From: Aequoribacter fuscus
GTDB lineage: Bacteria; Pseudomonadota; Gammaproteobacteria; Pseudomonadales; Halieaceae
DNA length: 64,000 nucleotides
Assembly: GCF_009910365.1 (NCBI RefSeq)
Contig: NZ_CP036423.1
Span: forward strand, 3,031,393-3,095,392
Direction: 5' to 3'
Positions 1 to 10,758 of the stretch are shown here, piece by piece. The notes under the pieces are model-generated. The model had not been told where the DNA came from and ran no database searches. It saw nothing but the letters and a program-made list of their open reading frames with translations. The stretch's first letter is position 1. Every line of letters starts with the position of its first letter. The position numbers and the translations under genes were made by a program.

Positions 1-879
1 ATTTGGCCCGACCGCGTACTTGATGGCGTTTTCAACCAAAGGCTGAAGCAGCATGCTTGGGATTTGTGCCTCTGTAATACTAGGATCGACATCCACCCGC
101 ACCGTCAGCCGTTCACCGAAACGCGCCTGCTCGATACTCAAGTACATTTCTAACGCTTGTATCTCTTGTTGTACGTCTACTGTCTGTAATGGATCGCTTT
201 GTAAGGAATATCTCAGAAAATGTCCGAGCTCAGAAATCATAGTCCCAGCGCGCGCTTTAGAACCGGTCGCTACAAGACCCTGCAAGGCGTTTAACGTATT
301 GAATAAAAAATGCGGGTTTAACTGATAGCGAAGCATCGTCAACTGCGCCAAACGAGCCGCCGTCTCGGCTTGAGCTAAGCGCATGGATTGTTCGTTGCGG
401 TCAGCCGCCATTTTCATCAATACGGCATGCTCGTACTGTGCAAGCTGGTAGTACTTAATTCCGTGATACAAGGCGGTCCAACACAGAAAAATAAAAATAG
501 AGGGGAATAGCCAACCTCCAAAATCACCCCACAGGTTCGACTCTTCCGTTAGCAGCAAAAACAGCGACAGGCGCATAACTGACCACAAGGTCGCAAACCC
601 TAAGACCACAAATGCGACGATCGCCAAACGCTTGACTAAGGGCATATCCCAGCAACGTTTGAGCACATAGCGCATCGGCCACGTGAGTAGAATACCCAGT
701 ACTGACTGAAGAATGTTGTGCCCAATATAGCTTAGCTCTGGCTGGTCGTACCACAGATTCAAACTGAAATAACTGACGAGCGAAAGTCCTGACCATCCCA
801 AAATCTGCAACAGCCAAAATTGCGAGTTTTGGCTCTCGATGAGGTGTTGCACGAGCGAGTGTCGCTGTTGATTTGGCAT
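1..879 (-). CDS. LytS/AlgZ-type membrane sensor histidine kinase (3' end missing)
   Basis: Partial gene: it begins at an ATG at 879 and is still open at base 1, giving 293 residues. The N-terminal half has several hydrophobic stretches (roughly residues 20-150), as expected for a multi-pass membrane sensor. The histidine-kinase phosphoacceptor box reads QLNPHFLFNTLNAL near residue 190, the hallmark of the His_kinase (PF06580) LytS/YehU/AlgZ family. The N-box LLQPLVENAIKYAVGPN lies right at the cut, so only the end of the ATPase domain is missing. Family members phosphorylate LytTR-type response regulators, often encoded next door; that partner would lie left of the window (inference). The ligand is unknown. 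Confidence 0.9.
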   Translation of the reverse strand, partial: MPNQQRHSLVQHLIESQNSQFWLLQILGWSGLSLVSYFSLNLWYDQPELSYIGHNILQSVLGILLTWPMRYVLKRCWDMPLVKRLAIVAFVVLGFATLWSVMRLSLFLLLTEESNLWGDFGGWLFPSIFIFLCWTALYHGIKYYQLAQYEHAVLMKMAADRNEQSMRLAQAETAARLAQLTMLRYQLNPHFLFNTLNALQGLVATGSKARAGTMISELGHFLRYSLQSDPLQTVDVQQEIQALEMYLSIEQARFGERLTVRVDVDPSITEAQIPSMLLQPLVENAIKYAVGPN

Positions 880-900
880 GGGCACGCTTCTTACGCTGGG

Positions 901-924
901 ATTATATGCGTTATGTACTGTCAA
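901..924 (-). promoter_or_regulatory. Possible promoter of the sensor kinase (odd spacing)
   Basis: On the minus strand a perfect TATAAT (901-906) lies about 22 nt upstream of the kinase ATG, and a perfect TTGACA lies at 919-924. The spacer is only 12 nt, too short for standard sigma70 use of both, so the -10 is credible but the -35 may be coincidental. Confidence 0.35.
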
Positions 925-1048
925 GCTTGCCTGCTGTTTTATTTTGGTGCAAGTGCCCATGGTATTCTTTGCTTTGCCCAGCCCTCTACTTGACTTAGGA
1001 TAAGGCGGACTGATCTCTCGTTTAAGTGGCTAAGCCCGAGGAATGACC

Positions 1049-1768
1049 ATGCTCAGACAACCCCTGCTGTGGGTCGCACTAGTCTTACTGGCGACTCTCA
1101 ACGCCTTACCGGTTACTGCATCGGATGGTGCGCCCGCGTACATTGCGGTCTCTGGCAAGGCGAGCCTGACGACTACCCCGAACCGGGCCGAACTCACACT
1201 GAGCGTCGAAAAAGATGCGAATCAGGCTGCTCAGGCTCAAAAACAGGTACAGCGCATAGTTGAGAAGACCCTTGCGTTTCTGTCGCAGCAAGGTATTGAA
1301 ACGAGTGATATTCGCTCAACCACCTTGTCGATTCAGCCTCAGTACAGCTGGGACCGAGATCAGCAGCAGCAACGCTTGAATGGCTACCGCGCCTCGCAAT
1401 CGATAATCGTGATCTTAAAAGACATCGGTTTGTTACAGCCTATTATTGAGGGTGGTTTAACGGCAGGGGTTACGCGATTGTCTCCCCCGCGTTTATTTCA
1501 CAGTGAACAACACGAACTCGAACGTAAAGTGCTAGCACTCGCCGTAAAAGATGCACAAACAAATGCCCAAGCAGCGGCAACAGCTTTGAACGTCAGTATC
1601 GGAAGCCCGCTGGCCATCGAAGCGCAAAACAATAGCTCAACGCCAAGACCTGAGTTTCGGGCGGTCGCCATGATGGCATTAGACGGTGCCGAGTCGGTAG
1701 ACACTCAGCTAAGCGGACAAATTGAAATTGCCCTGCGCGTCACCGCACGGTTTGCACTGATCCCCTAA
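1049..1768 (+). CDS. Periplasmic SIMPL-domain (DUF541) protein
   Basis: A protein of 239 residues with an N-terminal signal peptide (hydrophobic LLWVALVLLATLNALPVTA), followed at once by the start of a SIMPL/DUF541 domain (AYIAVSGKASLTTTPNRAEL) that fills the rest. The family (YggE, BP26) is periplasmic or outer-membrane associated and linked to oxidative-stress tolerance or oligomeric channel-like assemblies; its biochemistry is poorly known. Start choice: GAGGA (1038-1042) abuts an ATG at 1043 but is correctly spaced, 6 nt, from the ATG at 1049, so 1049 is preferred. It stands alone between a divergent kinase gene and convergent glgA, whose stop codon it overlaps. Confidence 0.88.
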   Translation: MLRQPLLWVALVLLATLNALPVTASDGAPAYIAVSGKASLTTTPNRAELTLSVEKDANQAAQAQKQVQRIVEKTLAFLSQQGIETSDIRSTTLSIQPQYSWDRDQQQQRLNGYRASQSIIVILKDIGLLQPIIEGGLTAGVTRLSPPRLFHSEQHELERKVLALAVKDAQTNAQAAATALNVSIGSPLAIEAQNNSSTPRPEFRAVAMMALDGAESVDTQLSGQIEIALRVTARFALIP

Positions 1769-3303
1769 ACATAAATCGACTGTCGGTACTGTTTAGCGAT
1801 CTTCGACCACTCAAATCGCACCTTTGATGCCGCTTCTCGAATAAGTCGATAGCGGCTTGGATTCATGTAAAACAGCTCCATTGCATAGGCCACCGTACCC
1901 ACCAGTTCCAGTGACTGGGCGCGTGGGTTGGCGCCGTTAAACAAAAAACCTGTTTCGTTGTCGATAATGGTGTCACGCAAACCGCCAACGGCGTGCGCTA
2001 CCACGGGCTGGCCGGCGCGCATTGCAAGCAGCTGACTAATGCCGCAAGGTTCGAACGAACTCGGCATTAAAAACAAATCGCCACCGGCATACAAAATGGT
2101 CCCGAGCGCTTCAGAGTAGCCTCGCAAGAACAGAAAATTATCATGCGTTTTGGCAGTTTCGAATAAAAACGTCTCGTAGGCCGCATCACCACTGCCGGTC
2201 ATAATCAGCTTGGCGTCCGGTGGCAGTTGGTTCAAAATTTGTGCCAACGATGAGGTCTGCGGCGTCAGACCTTCGCGCAAGATTCTTAATTTTTGGTCCG
2301 TTGCGCGACCCACAGAAGTCAGCACGCAGGTCGGACTTGGTTGCGACTTCCATTTCGCGATACGCGACAGCGCCAACGTGTGAACGTCAGCAGCTTCGGC
2401 TAAACTCCAAGCCGTTACTGCCTGCTCCGCTACCGCAAGCATCCGCTTCCAACTCGGTATCTTTTTAGGGGTGTCAGCATAGTCGCAACCATTTAGGACG
2501 CCAACTAAGCGATCCTCCGCTGCGGCCGCCCGCAGATCGCGATCGAGCCCTTCACCACCATAAAACCCCAATTTTTCATTGGTAGGCTCTTGAATCTCTA
2601 AAATGTAAGACGGCGAGACCGTATGAATGGTGTCGCACAGATTGATCGCTGCACGAACAGGATTAATGCAATCGGGATACCGCAAATCCATAATTTGATG
2701 ATCAACCGCACCAAAATCAGGAAACCAGGTTTTCAGAGCGCTGGGATTGCCATCGACTGGCCGAATACCCTGCAAAGCCAAATTGTGAATGGTATAAACC
2801 AGGCGCTGTGTGCGCTCTGCTTGATAGCGTGAATGGTAACGCAGAAGCATCGCAACAAAGGCGGCGTGCCAGTCATGCAGGTGTACAAAATCTAAAACGC
2901 CAAAATGGCGGTGCAATAACAATTCACAGACCGCGGCCGAAAATAGCGCAAACTTGGTAGCATCGGTAGCAAATGGCTGAGAGTCAGGGTCGTGGCAATA
3001 CACTCTGCCCGCGCCTTGTGGTGCCAGCAGAGGACTATCGATAATCCACAAGTCGACGCCATTACCTGTGTCAATTTTCACCAGAGTTACGGTCTCGACT
3101 GTGCCGCCAAAGGGCACATCTAAGTGCCCCACTAATTCTGCTTGCTCAAGCTTTGAAAACACTTGATAGCCTGGCATAACCACTTGAATTGACGCACCTG
3201 TCGCCGCCAATGCCGGCGGCAGATCTCGCACGACATCGCCAATACCTCCAACCTTACCACCAGGCAAAGTTCCGTTCTCGGCGGCCACCATCAAAATATT
3301 CAT
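1765..3303 (-). CDS. glgA: Glycogen synthase (ADP-glucose type, GT5)
   Basis: Transfers glucose from ADP-glucose to the non-reducing end of an alpha-1,4-glucan in the cytoplasm. The 512 residues show the GT5 N-terminal KxGG loop (KVGGIGDV, residues 17-24) that binds ADP-glucose and the C-terminal SSFEPCGISQL nucleotide-sugar motif with its catalytic-loop Glu. It is somewhat longer than E. coli GlgA (477). The start at 3303 is chosen because MNILMVAAE matches the family N-terminus; an in-frame ATG at 3336 would overlap pgm. It is the last gene of the glycogen operon, 10 nt after pgm, and its TAG overlaps the TAA of the convergent SIMPL gene. Confidence 0.95.
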   Translation of the reverse strand: MNILMVAAENGTLPGGKVGGIGDVVRDLPPALAATGASIQVVMPGYQVFSKLEQAELVGHLDVPFGGTVETVTLVKIDTGNGVDLWIIDSPLLAPQGAGRVYCHDPDSQPFATDATKFALFSAAVCELLLHRHFGVLDFVHLHDWHAAFVAMLLRYHSRYQAERTQRLVYTIHNLALQGIRPVDGNPSALKTWFPDFGAVDHQIMDLRYPDCINPVRAAINLCDTIHTVSPSYILEIQEPTNEKLGFYGGEGLDRDLRAAAAEDRLVGVLNGCDYADTPKKIPSWKRMLAVAEQAVTAWSLAEAADVHTLALSRIAKWKSQPSPTCVLTSVGRATDQKLRILREGLTPQTSSLAQILNQLPPDAKLIMTGSGDAAYETFLFETAKTHDNFLFLRGYSEALGTILYAGGDLFLMPSSFEPCGISQLLAMRAGQPVVAHAVGGLRDTIIDNETGFLFNGANPRAQSLELVGTVAYAMELFYMNPSRYRLIREAASKVRFEWSKIAKQYRQSIYV

Positions 3304-3313
3304 TTGCGTGTAC

Positions 3314-4966
<1,653 letters not shown>

Positions 4967-4971
4967 TTAAA

Positions 4972-6234
4972 TTAGGCGTAGCCTTCGGGTTGCCCTAGCA
5001 TTCCACGGGTAATCAACACTCGACCTTTCGGCGACACCCTAAATCCATTGGCTTTGTCCTGTTCAATATCAAAGCCCACCTCTAAACCGTCTGGCACACG
5101 GACGCCTCTGTCCACGATAACGTTGCGCAATTTAACGCCACGGCCAATATCAACGCCTGGCAATATCACGCTTGACTCAATCATCCCGTGGGAGTGTATG
5201 TGCACATTAGAAAACACAACCGATCGCCGAACCGTGCTGCCTGAGATAATACAGCCACCAGACACAACCGAATCGATCGCCTCACCACGTCGACCATCGT
5301 AGTCATGCACAAATTTTGCGGGGGGCAGCTGCTCCTGATAGGTCCAAATCGGCCAGTCGGGATCATACATGTTTAGTGCCGGCGTGGCATGTACCAACTC
5401 CATATTGGCTTCCCAAAACGAGTCCAAGGTACCCACGTCGCGCCAGTAGCCCTGCCCGCCGGTCTGTGAATCCCGAAAAGGGTAGGCTTGCACGTGAGCC
5501 CGCTCAATCATCGACGGAATAATATCGTTACCAAAGTCATGACTCGATTTGGCACTTGCGGCATCTTCTAGCAGCAAATCAAACAGCATCCGGGTGTTAA
5601 AGATGTAGTTGCCCATCGATGCCAAACAGATCCCGGGGCTACCCGGAATTTCAGCGGGCTCGGCGGGTTTTTCTTGGAAACTCTTCACGCGCATAGTTTC
5701 ATCGACTTCCAACACGCCAAAGGCGCCCGCAGCCTCTTCAACCGGCACCTCCAAACAGCAAACTGACATATCAGCACCGCTTTCAACATGGCGGACCAAC
5801 ATGGCACCGTAGTCCATCTTGTAAACGTGATCGCCCGACAGAATCAGCACGTACTCGGGCTTTTCCGCACGGATAATATCCAGATTCTGGTAGATGGCGT
5901 CCGCGGTCCCTTGATACCAATCATCCGAGTAACGTTGACTCGCGGGCAAAATTTCGACGAATTCGCCCAGCTCTTTCTTAAAATGGCTCCAACCGCGAAC
6001 GATGTGACGCACGAGAGAATGTGATTTGTACTGAGTTAAGACACCGACGCGGCGAACGCCAGAATTAATGCAGTTAGACAAAGGAAAATCGATAATCCGA
6101 TATTTGCCCCCAAAATAGAGCGCCGGCTTTGCTCGCCAATTGGTGAGTTCAAACAAGCGCGAGCCGCGCCCTCCGGCCAGCACTAAAGCCAGCGTATTTT
6201 TTGTTAAACGGCTAACGTAACGAGGATTATCCAT
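4972..6234 (-). CDS. glgC: Glucose-1-phosphate adenylyltransferase (ADP-glucose pyrophosphorylase)
   Basis: Makes ADP-glucose from ATP and glucose-1-phosphate, the committed and usually allosterically controlled step of bacterial glycogen synthesis. The 420 residues match normal family length. The N-terminus carries the nucleotide-binding signature [13 protein letters not shown], the substrate region [20 protein letters not shown], and [14 protein letters not shown]; the C-terminal third is a left-handed beta-helix with repeated hexapeptides ([20 protein letters not shown] and following). The Lys/Arg-rich N-terminal region where fructose-1,6-bisphosphate binds in enterobacteria looks conserved, but the activator here cannot be read from sequence. 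17 nt separate it from glgP and from pgm. Confidence 0.96.
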   Translation of the reverse strand: MDNPRYVSRLTKNTLALVLAGGRGSRLFELTNWRAKPALYFGGKYRIIDFPLSNCINSGVRRVGVLTQYKSHSLVRHIVRGWSHFKKELGEFVEILPASQRYSDDWYQGTADAIYQNLDIIRAEKPEYVLILSGDHVYKMDYGAMLVRHVESGADMSVCCLEVPVEEAAGAFGVLEVDETMRVKSFQEKPAEPAEIPGSPGICLASMGNYIFNTRMLFDLLLEDAASAKSSHDFGNDIIPSMIERAHVQAYPFRDSQTGGQGYWRDVGTLDSFWEANMELVHATPALNMYDPDWPIWTYQEQLPPAKFVHDYDGRRGEAIDSVVSGGCIISGSTVRRSVVFSNVHIHSHGMIESSVILPGVDIGRGVKLRNVIVDRGVRVPDGLEVGFDIEQDKANGFRVSPKGRVLITRGMLGQPEGYA

Positions 6235-6251
6235 TCCTATTGCTCCATTGA

Positions 6252-8708
6252 TTAACTCACTTTGCGCACAGCCTCCGGCGCCCGATACCAGATGTCGTCG
6301 CGGTATTCAGAAATTGTGCGGTCACTTGAGAAGCGGCCACTGGTAGCGGTGTTGAGTACCGCCATTCGCGCCCACTGGGTTTTATCTTTATAAGTACATG
6401 CAGCTTGTTCTTGCGCTTTACAATAATCACTAAAATCTGCCGCTGTCATCCACGGATCGGTGGAAGCGGTCAAGGCTGCGATAATCGGGTCAAAAATGCC
6501 CGGCTCGAACAATGAAAAATGCCCACTTTGCAGCAAATGCATCACCGCTTGAAAGTTGGGGTCAGCTTCAATGTACTGCTGCGGGTTATAATTCTGACGT
6601 GTTTGGGCCACTTCATGTGCCTCCAAACCAAACAGGAAGAAATTATCAGCACCAACGGCGTCTCGGATCTCGATATTGGCACCGTCTAACGTGCCGATCG
6701 TCAGTGCGCCATTCATCATAAATTTCATGTTACCTGTGCCAGAGGCTTCTTTACCTGCGGTCGATATTTGCTCAGATAAATCCGTTCCAGGACAGATAAT
6801 TTCCATCGCTGAAACGTTGTAGTTCGGCAAGAATGCCACCTTCAACCACTGATTAGCCTGTTCATCTTGAGCGATGGTATGCGCCACATTATTAATTAAC
6901 TTAATAATTAGCTTTGCCATGACATAACCCGGGGCGGCCTTACCGCCAATCAATACGCATCGCGGCGTCATAGAGGCAGTATCGCCTTTGCGAATGCGGT
7001 CGTACAGTGAAATCACATGAAGAATATTTAACAGCTGGCGCTTGTATTCATGAATGCGTTTTACCTGCACGTCAAACATCCAAGAGGGGTCAAACTCGAT
7101 GCCCGTCTTGTTTGCGACTAGAGTCGCGAGTGCCTGTTTATTCGCGTATTTAACGTCCATGAAGCGCTCGCAGAAAGCGGTATCGTCAGCATAGGGGACT
7201 AGCTGATCAAGCTGGCTTAGATCACGAATCCAGCCATCCCCTATAGTTTCAGTGATCAGGTCTCGCAAGCCAGGATTACAGTTCGCCAACCAACGGCGCG
7301 GCGTTACACCATTGGTTTTGTTGTTGAACTTGTGCGGCCATAACGCATAGAACTCAGCAAACAAACCTTGCTTGAGCAAGTCCGTGTGCAAGGCGGCTAC
7401 ACCGTTAACCGAATAAGAACCCACAATGGCCAAATGCGCCATACGCACAGCGCGCTCGGGGGTTTCCTGGATAATAGACAGACGCCGCTGTTTATCCACG
7501 TCGCCAGGCCAGCGTTGTGCCACCACCTGCAAAAAGCGCGCATTAATTTCGTAGATAATGTCCAGCAGGCGCGGCAGCAGATGCTCGAATAAAGATACCG
7601 ACCAGGTCTCCAGAGCCTCGGGTAGCAGCGTATGGTTGGTATACGCCATCGTGGATTCTGTCAGCGCCCAAGCTTCCTGCCACCCTAGACCGTGCTCATC
7701 CATCAACAGACGCATAAGCTCAGCCACAGCGATAGTAGGGTGCGTGTCATTGAGCTGTACCGCATGCTTTTCGGCAAAGCCTGTAAAGTCATGGCCTTTG
7801 CGGCTAATCCAGCGGTGCAGGATATCCTGCAGGCTCGCCGAGGCTAAAAAATATTGCTGTCGTAGACGCAAGACTTTGCCGGCCTCGCTCGCGTCGTTTG
7901 GGTACAGGACCATGGTAATCTGCTCGGCTTCGGTCTTCTTGCTGACCGCATCGGTGTACGAGCCCGAGTTAAATTCGCCCAAATTAAATTCTTCGGTCGC
8001 CGAGGCCTTCCAAAGGCGCAGCGTATTCACCGTGTCGTTGTTGTAACCCGGCACAGGAATATCATAAGGAATAGCTAGGACATCCTCAGTACCGACCCAA
8101 CGGCGACACTCACGGCCCTGCGGATCGTGCTCGACGACTACGCGTCCAAAAAAAGGCACGCGGCGCGTATTCTCAGGACTTTCTACCTCCCAAGGGTTTC
8201 CATCACGCAACCACTGATCTGGCGCTTCTTGTTGGTATCCATCGACGATTTTTTGGTGGAACATGCCAAATTGATAGCGAATGCCGTAGCCCGTAACGGG
8301 AATTTCGAGTGTTGCGCAGCTGTCCAAAAAACACGCCGCTAAGCGCCCCAAACCGCCATTGCCAAGACCGGCATCGAGTTCTTCTGTCTCTAAAGTTTCC
8401 AAATCGCAGGCGTAGTCTTGCAGCGCCGCTCTGGCTTGATCTTCCAAATCTAGGTTAGCCAAAGCATTGTGTAGGGTCCTACCCATTAGAAATTCTAAAG
8501 ATAAGTAGCTCACGCGCTTGGGCTCTTCCCGGCGATAACGCTCGCGCGTTTCGCGCCAGCGGCTCACGAGCTGATCGCGCACCGCGAGCGCCATCGATTG
8601 ATACAGATAATGACGACTGTAGTTCGTATCGCCGCGCCCCAAGGTCAAATCAAAGTGGCGTTTGAGGTCTTGTTTTAAATCCAGTGCTGAAGGTTTCGAA
8701 GTAGCCAT
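6252..8708 (-). CDS. glgP: Glycogen/maltodextrin phosphorylase (GT35)
   Basis: Releases glucose-1-phosphate from alpha-1,4-glucan ends using inorganic phosphate and pyridoxal phosphate. The 818 residues match E. coli GlgP in length. The pyridoxal-phosphate lysine lies in [17 protein letters not shown] around residue 661, followed by [10 protein letters not shown]; the N-terminal half has the conserved [13 protein letters not shown] and [21 protein letters not shown]. It lies 20 nt after glgX and 17 nt before glgC, so degradation and synthesis enzymes share one transcript. Whether it prefers glycogen or short maltodextrins is not decided by sequence. Confidence 0.96.
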   Translation of the reverse strand: MATSKPSALDLKQDLKRHFDLTLGRGDTNYSRHYLYQSMALAVRDQLVSRWRETRERYRREEPKRVSYLSLEFLMGRTLHNALANLDLEDQARAALQDYACDLETLETEELDAGLGNGGLGRLAACFLDSCATLEIPVTGYGIRYQFGMFHQKIVDGYQQEAPDQWLRDGNPWEVESPENTRRVPFFGRVVVEHDPQGRECRRWVGTEDVLAIPYDIPVPGYNNDTVNTLRLWKASATEEFNLGEFNSGSYTDAVSKKTEAEQITMVLYPNDASEAGKVLRLRQQYFLASASLQDILHRWISRKGHDFTGFAEKHAVQLNDTHPTIAVAELMRLLMDEHGLGWQEAWALTESTMAYTNHTLLPEALETWSVSLFEHLLPRLLDIIYEINARFLQVVAQRWPGDVDKQRRLSIIQETPERAVRMAHLAIVGSYSVNGVAALHTDLLKQGLFAEFYALWPHKFNNKTNGVTPRRWLANCNPGLRDLITETIGDGWIRDLSQLDQLVPYADDTAFCERFMDVKYANKQALATLVANKTGIEFDPSWMFDVQVKRIHEYKRQLLNILHVISLYDRIRKGDTASMTPRCVLIGGKAAPGYVMAKLIIKLINNVAHTIAQDEQANQWLKVAFLPNYNVSAMEIICPGTDLSEQISTAGKEASGTGNMKFMMNGALTIGTLDGANIEIRDAVGADNFFLFGLEAHEVAQTRQNYNPQQYIEADPNFQAVMHLLQSGHFSLFEPGIFDPIIAALTASTDPWMTAADFSDYCKAQEQAACTYKDKTQWARMAVLNTATSGRFSSDRTISEYRDDIWYRAPEAVRKVS

Positions 8709-8728
8709 TGTTTAGTCCATCGTATTCT

Positions 8729-10756
8729 TTAATCAATAGTCGAGTGGCTAGCCGCATTAGGCAACCACCATAGCTGTAGAGTTTTCGGGGTAATTTGTGT
8801 CAGCCCGCGGCGAGTTCGCACACTGGGCTCGTGGGAGTTTAATAAACATTGCCAGTCACCAGTCCGCGGCAACTGGGCACTCGATAATTCGTTGGAGGCG
8901 TTGATGACAAAACACAGCTCGCCGCCATCAAGATCAGGCAGCGTGCACTGCAAGCCATGTAAATGCGGCTGGTGCCACTCAGCATCTGTTAATACCTTTC
9001 CGTCTAATGTATACCAACACCAGTCGTCATGATGATAACTGTCTTGTCGCAAGGCCTTGAAGCGTTTTCGGCACGCAATAACATCCCTCACCCACTGCTG
9101 CATATCCCGTTCTGCGTCACTCCAATCCCAGCTCAACCAAGTCGTTTCGTTGTCTTGGCAGTACGCATTGTTGTTGCCATTCTGTGTATTCAAACGCTCA
9201 TCGCCCGCCAAAAGCATCGGGACACCTTGCGCTAACAAGGTCGTCGCTAACAGATTGCGAACATGACGTCGCCGCTGTTCGATAATCTGTGGGTTATCAG
9301 TCGCACCCTCGACACCATAATTCAACGACAAATTGTGACGATGACCATCGCGGTTGTTTTCTAAATTCGCGAGGTTATCTGGCTCGGCATAAGAGACGAG
9401 ATCGAGTGCGGTAAAGCCATCGTGGCTGGTCACAAAATTCACCGATCCGCTCGAGTTTCGCCGAGAGCTTTCAAAAACCTCCGCTGAACCGTGCAAGGCC
9501 TGAGCGAAGGCAGAGGCCGAGGCAGGATCACCTCGCCAGAATGCTCGCACCGAATCGCGAAAGCGGTCGTTCCACTCTGAAAAATAGCGCGGAAAGCCAC
9601 CCAACTGATACCCCGAGGGCCCGATATCCCAGGGCTCTGCAACCCAAACACCCGAGCGCAGCACAGGGTCCTGGGCAATGGCTACCAACAGTGGGTGGTC
9701 CGTATTAAACCCGTGCCGATCACGCCCCATCACCGTCGCCAAATCAAAACGGCAACCCGCGACACCAATATCCGTCAACCAGTATCTGAGCGCGTCACAC
9801 GCCAACTGCACCACTCGGGGATGTGCAAAATTTAAGGTATTACCGCAGCCGGTGTGGTTGTCGTAAGCACACGAGTCAAGGTTTAGTGTGTAGTACGCGC
9901 GATTATCCAACCCGCGCCAACTTAGCGTTGAGCCCTCGGCATCACCCTCTGCAGTATGGTTAAACACCATGTCGACCAGAACGTCGATGCCGGCTTCACG
10001 CAAGGTCCTGACCGCCTGCGTAAGCTCTGCCTTGGCGACACTCGGTTCGCTGGCGTAGCCTTGATGCACCGCAAAAAAGCTGTAGGGGTTATATCCCCAA
10101 TAATTGCGTAACCCTTTGGCTGTCAAAAATGGTTCATCCGCAAAGCACTGTACTGGCATCAACTCTAAAGTGTTTACGCCCAAATGTTGCAGATAGGCAA
10201 TACTGGCTGGGTGGGCTAAGCCAGCGTAGGTGCCACGCAAGGCCTCGGGCAGATCCGGATTCTTGCAGGTAAACCCTTTGACATGGGCTTCATAAATAAT
10301 CCTGTCTGTCATAAGCATAGGCATTGATGCCGCGCTTATGGAAGCATTTGGCGGAGACTGGAATCGACATTTTGGCGTGCTATCCGCCGTTTCGAACTCG
10401 TGAATGGACAGATGTTCTGGCGCAATAACCAAATCGCAGGTGAATTCTTGCGCGTAAGGGTCCAATAGCGCCTTGTTCTGATCAAACCATAGCCCACTGC
10501 TCTGATCACGCGCGCCGTGAGCTCGGTAAATATAGGTCCAATTCTGCGGGACATTATTAAGCTTGGCACACCAAACGCCCGACACATGCCGAACCAACTT
10601 AACGCGCGCTTGCGACACATGTCCTGTAGCGTCAAAGAACTCAACCTCGACCGCCGAGGCATCATCCGAAAATACTGCGACATTTAACCCATCCGAGCAC
10701 CAAACAGCCCCCAATTGCAAAGGGTTGCCAGATTCAATGCTCAAGGCGCCAGTCAT
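8729..10756 (-). CDS. glgX: Glycogen debranching enzyme, isoamylase type (GH13)
   Basis: Hydrolyses alpha-1,6 branch points, in E. coli those of phosphorylase-trimmed limit dextrin. The 675-residue protein has an N-terminal CBM48-like domain (NPLQLGAVWCSDGLNVAVFS), the GH13 barrel with VDMVFNHTAEGD, nucleophile segment GCRFDLATVMGRD, acid/base segment WVAEPWDIG and NFVTSHDGFTALDLVSY. An in-frame ATG at 10807 would overlap glgB by about 50 nt; the ATG at 10756 gives the family-like N-terminus and lies 2 nt after the glgB TGA, which suggests translational coupling. Confidence 0.94.
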   Translation of the reverse strand: MTGALSIESGNPLQLGAVWCSDGLNVAVFSDDASAVEVEFFDATGHVSQARVKLVRHVSGVWCAKLNNVPQNWTYIYRAHGARDQSSGLWFDQNKALLDPYAQEFTCDLVIAPEHLSIHEFETADSTPKCRFQSPPNASISAASMPMLMTDRIIYEAHVKGFTCKNPDLPEALRGTYAGLAHPASIAYLQHLGVNTLELMPVQCFADEPFLTAKGLRNYWGYNPYSFFAVHQGYASEPSVAKAELTQAVRTLREAGIDVLVDMVFNHTAEGDAEGSTLSWRGLDNRAYYTLNLDSCAYDNHTGCGNTLNFAHPRVVQLACDALRYWLTDIGVAGCRFDLATVMGRDRHGFNTDHPLLVAIAQDPVLRSGVWVAEPWDIGPSGYQLGGFPRYFSEWNDRFRDSVRAFWRGDPASASAFAQALHGSAEVFESSRRNSSGSVNFVTSHDGFTALDLVSYAEPDNLANLENNRDGHRHNLSLNYGVEGATDNPQIIEQRRRHVRNLLATTLLAQGVPMLLAGDERLNTQNGNNNAYCQDNETTWLSWDWSDAERDMQQWVRDVIACRKRFKALRQDSYHHDDWCWYTLDGKVLTDAEWHQPHLHGLQCTLPDLDGGELCFVINASNELSSAQLPRTGDWQCLLNSHEPSVRTRRGLTQITPKTLQLWWLPNAASHSTID

Positions 10757-10758
10757 AC

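Noticed and set aside
7558..8046. 162-codon plus-strand frame
   Set aside because: Fully antisense to glgP, Ser/Arg-rich, no ribosome-binding site; a shadow of the real gene.
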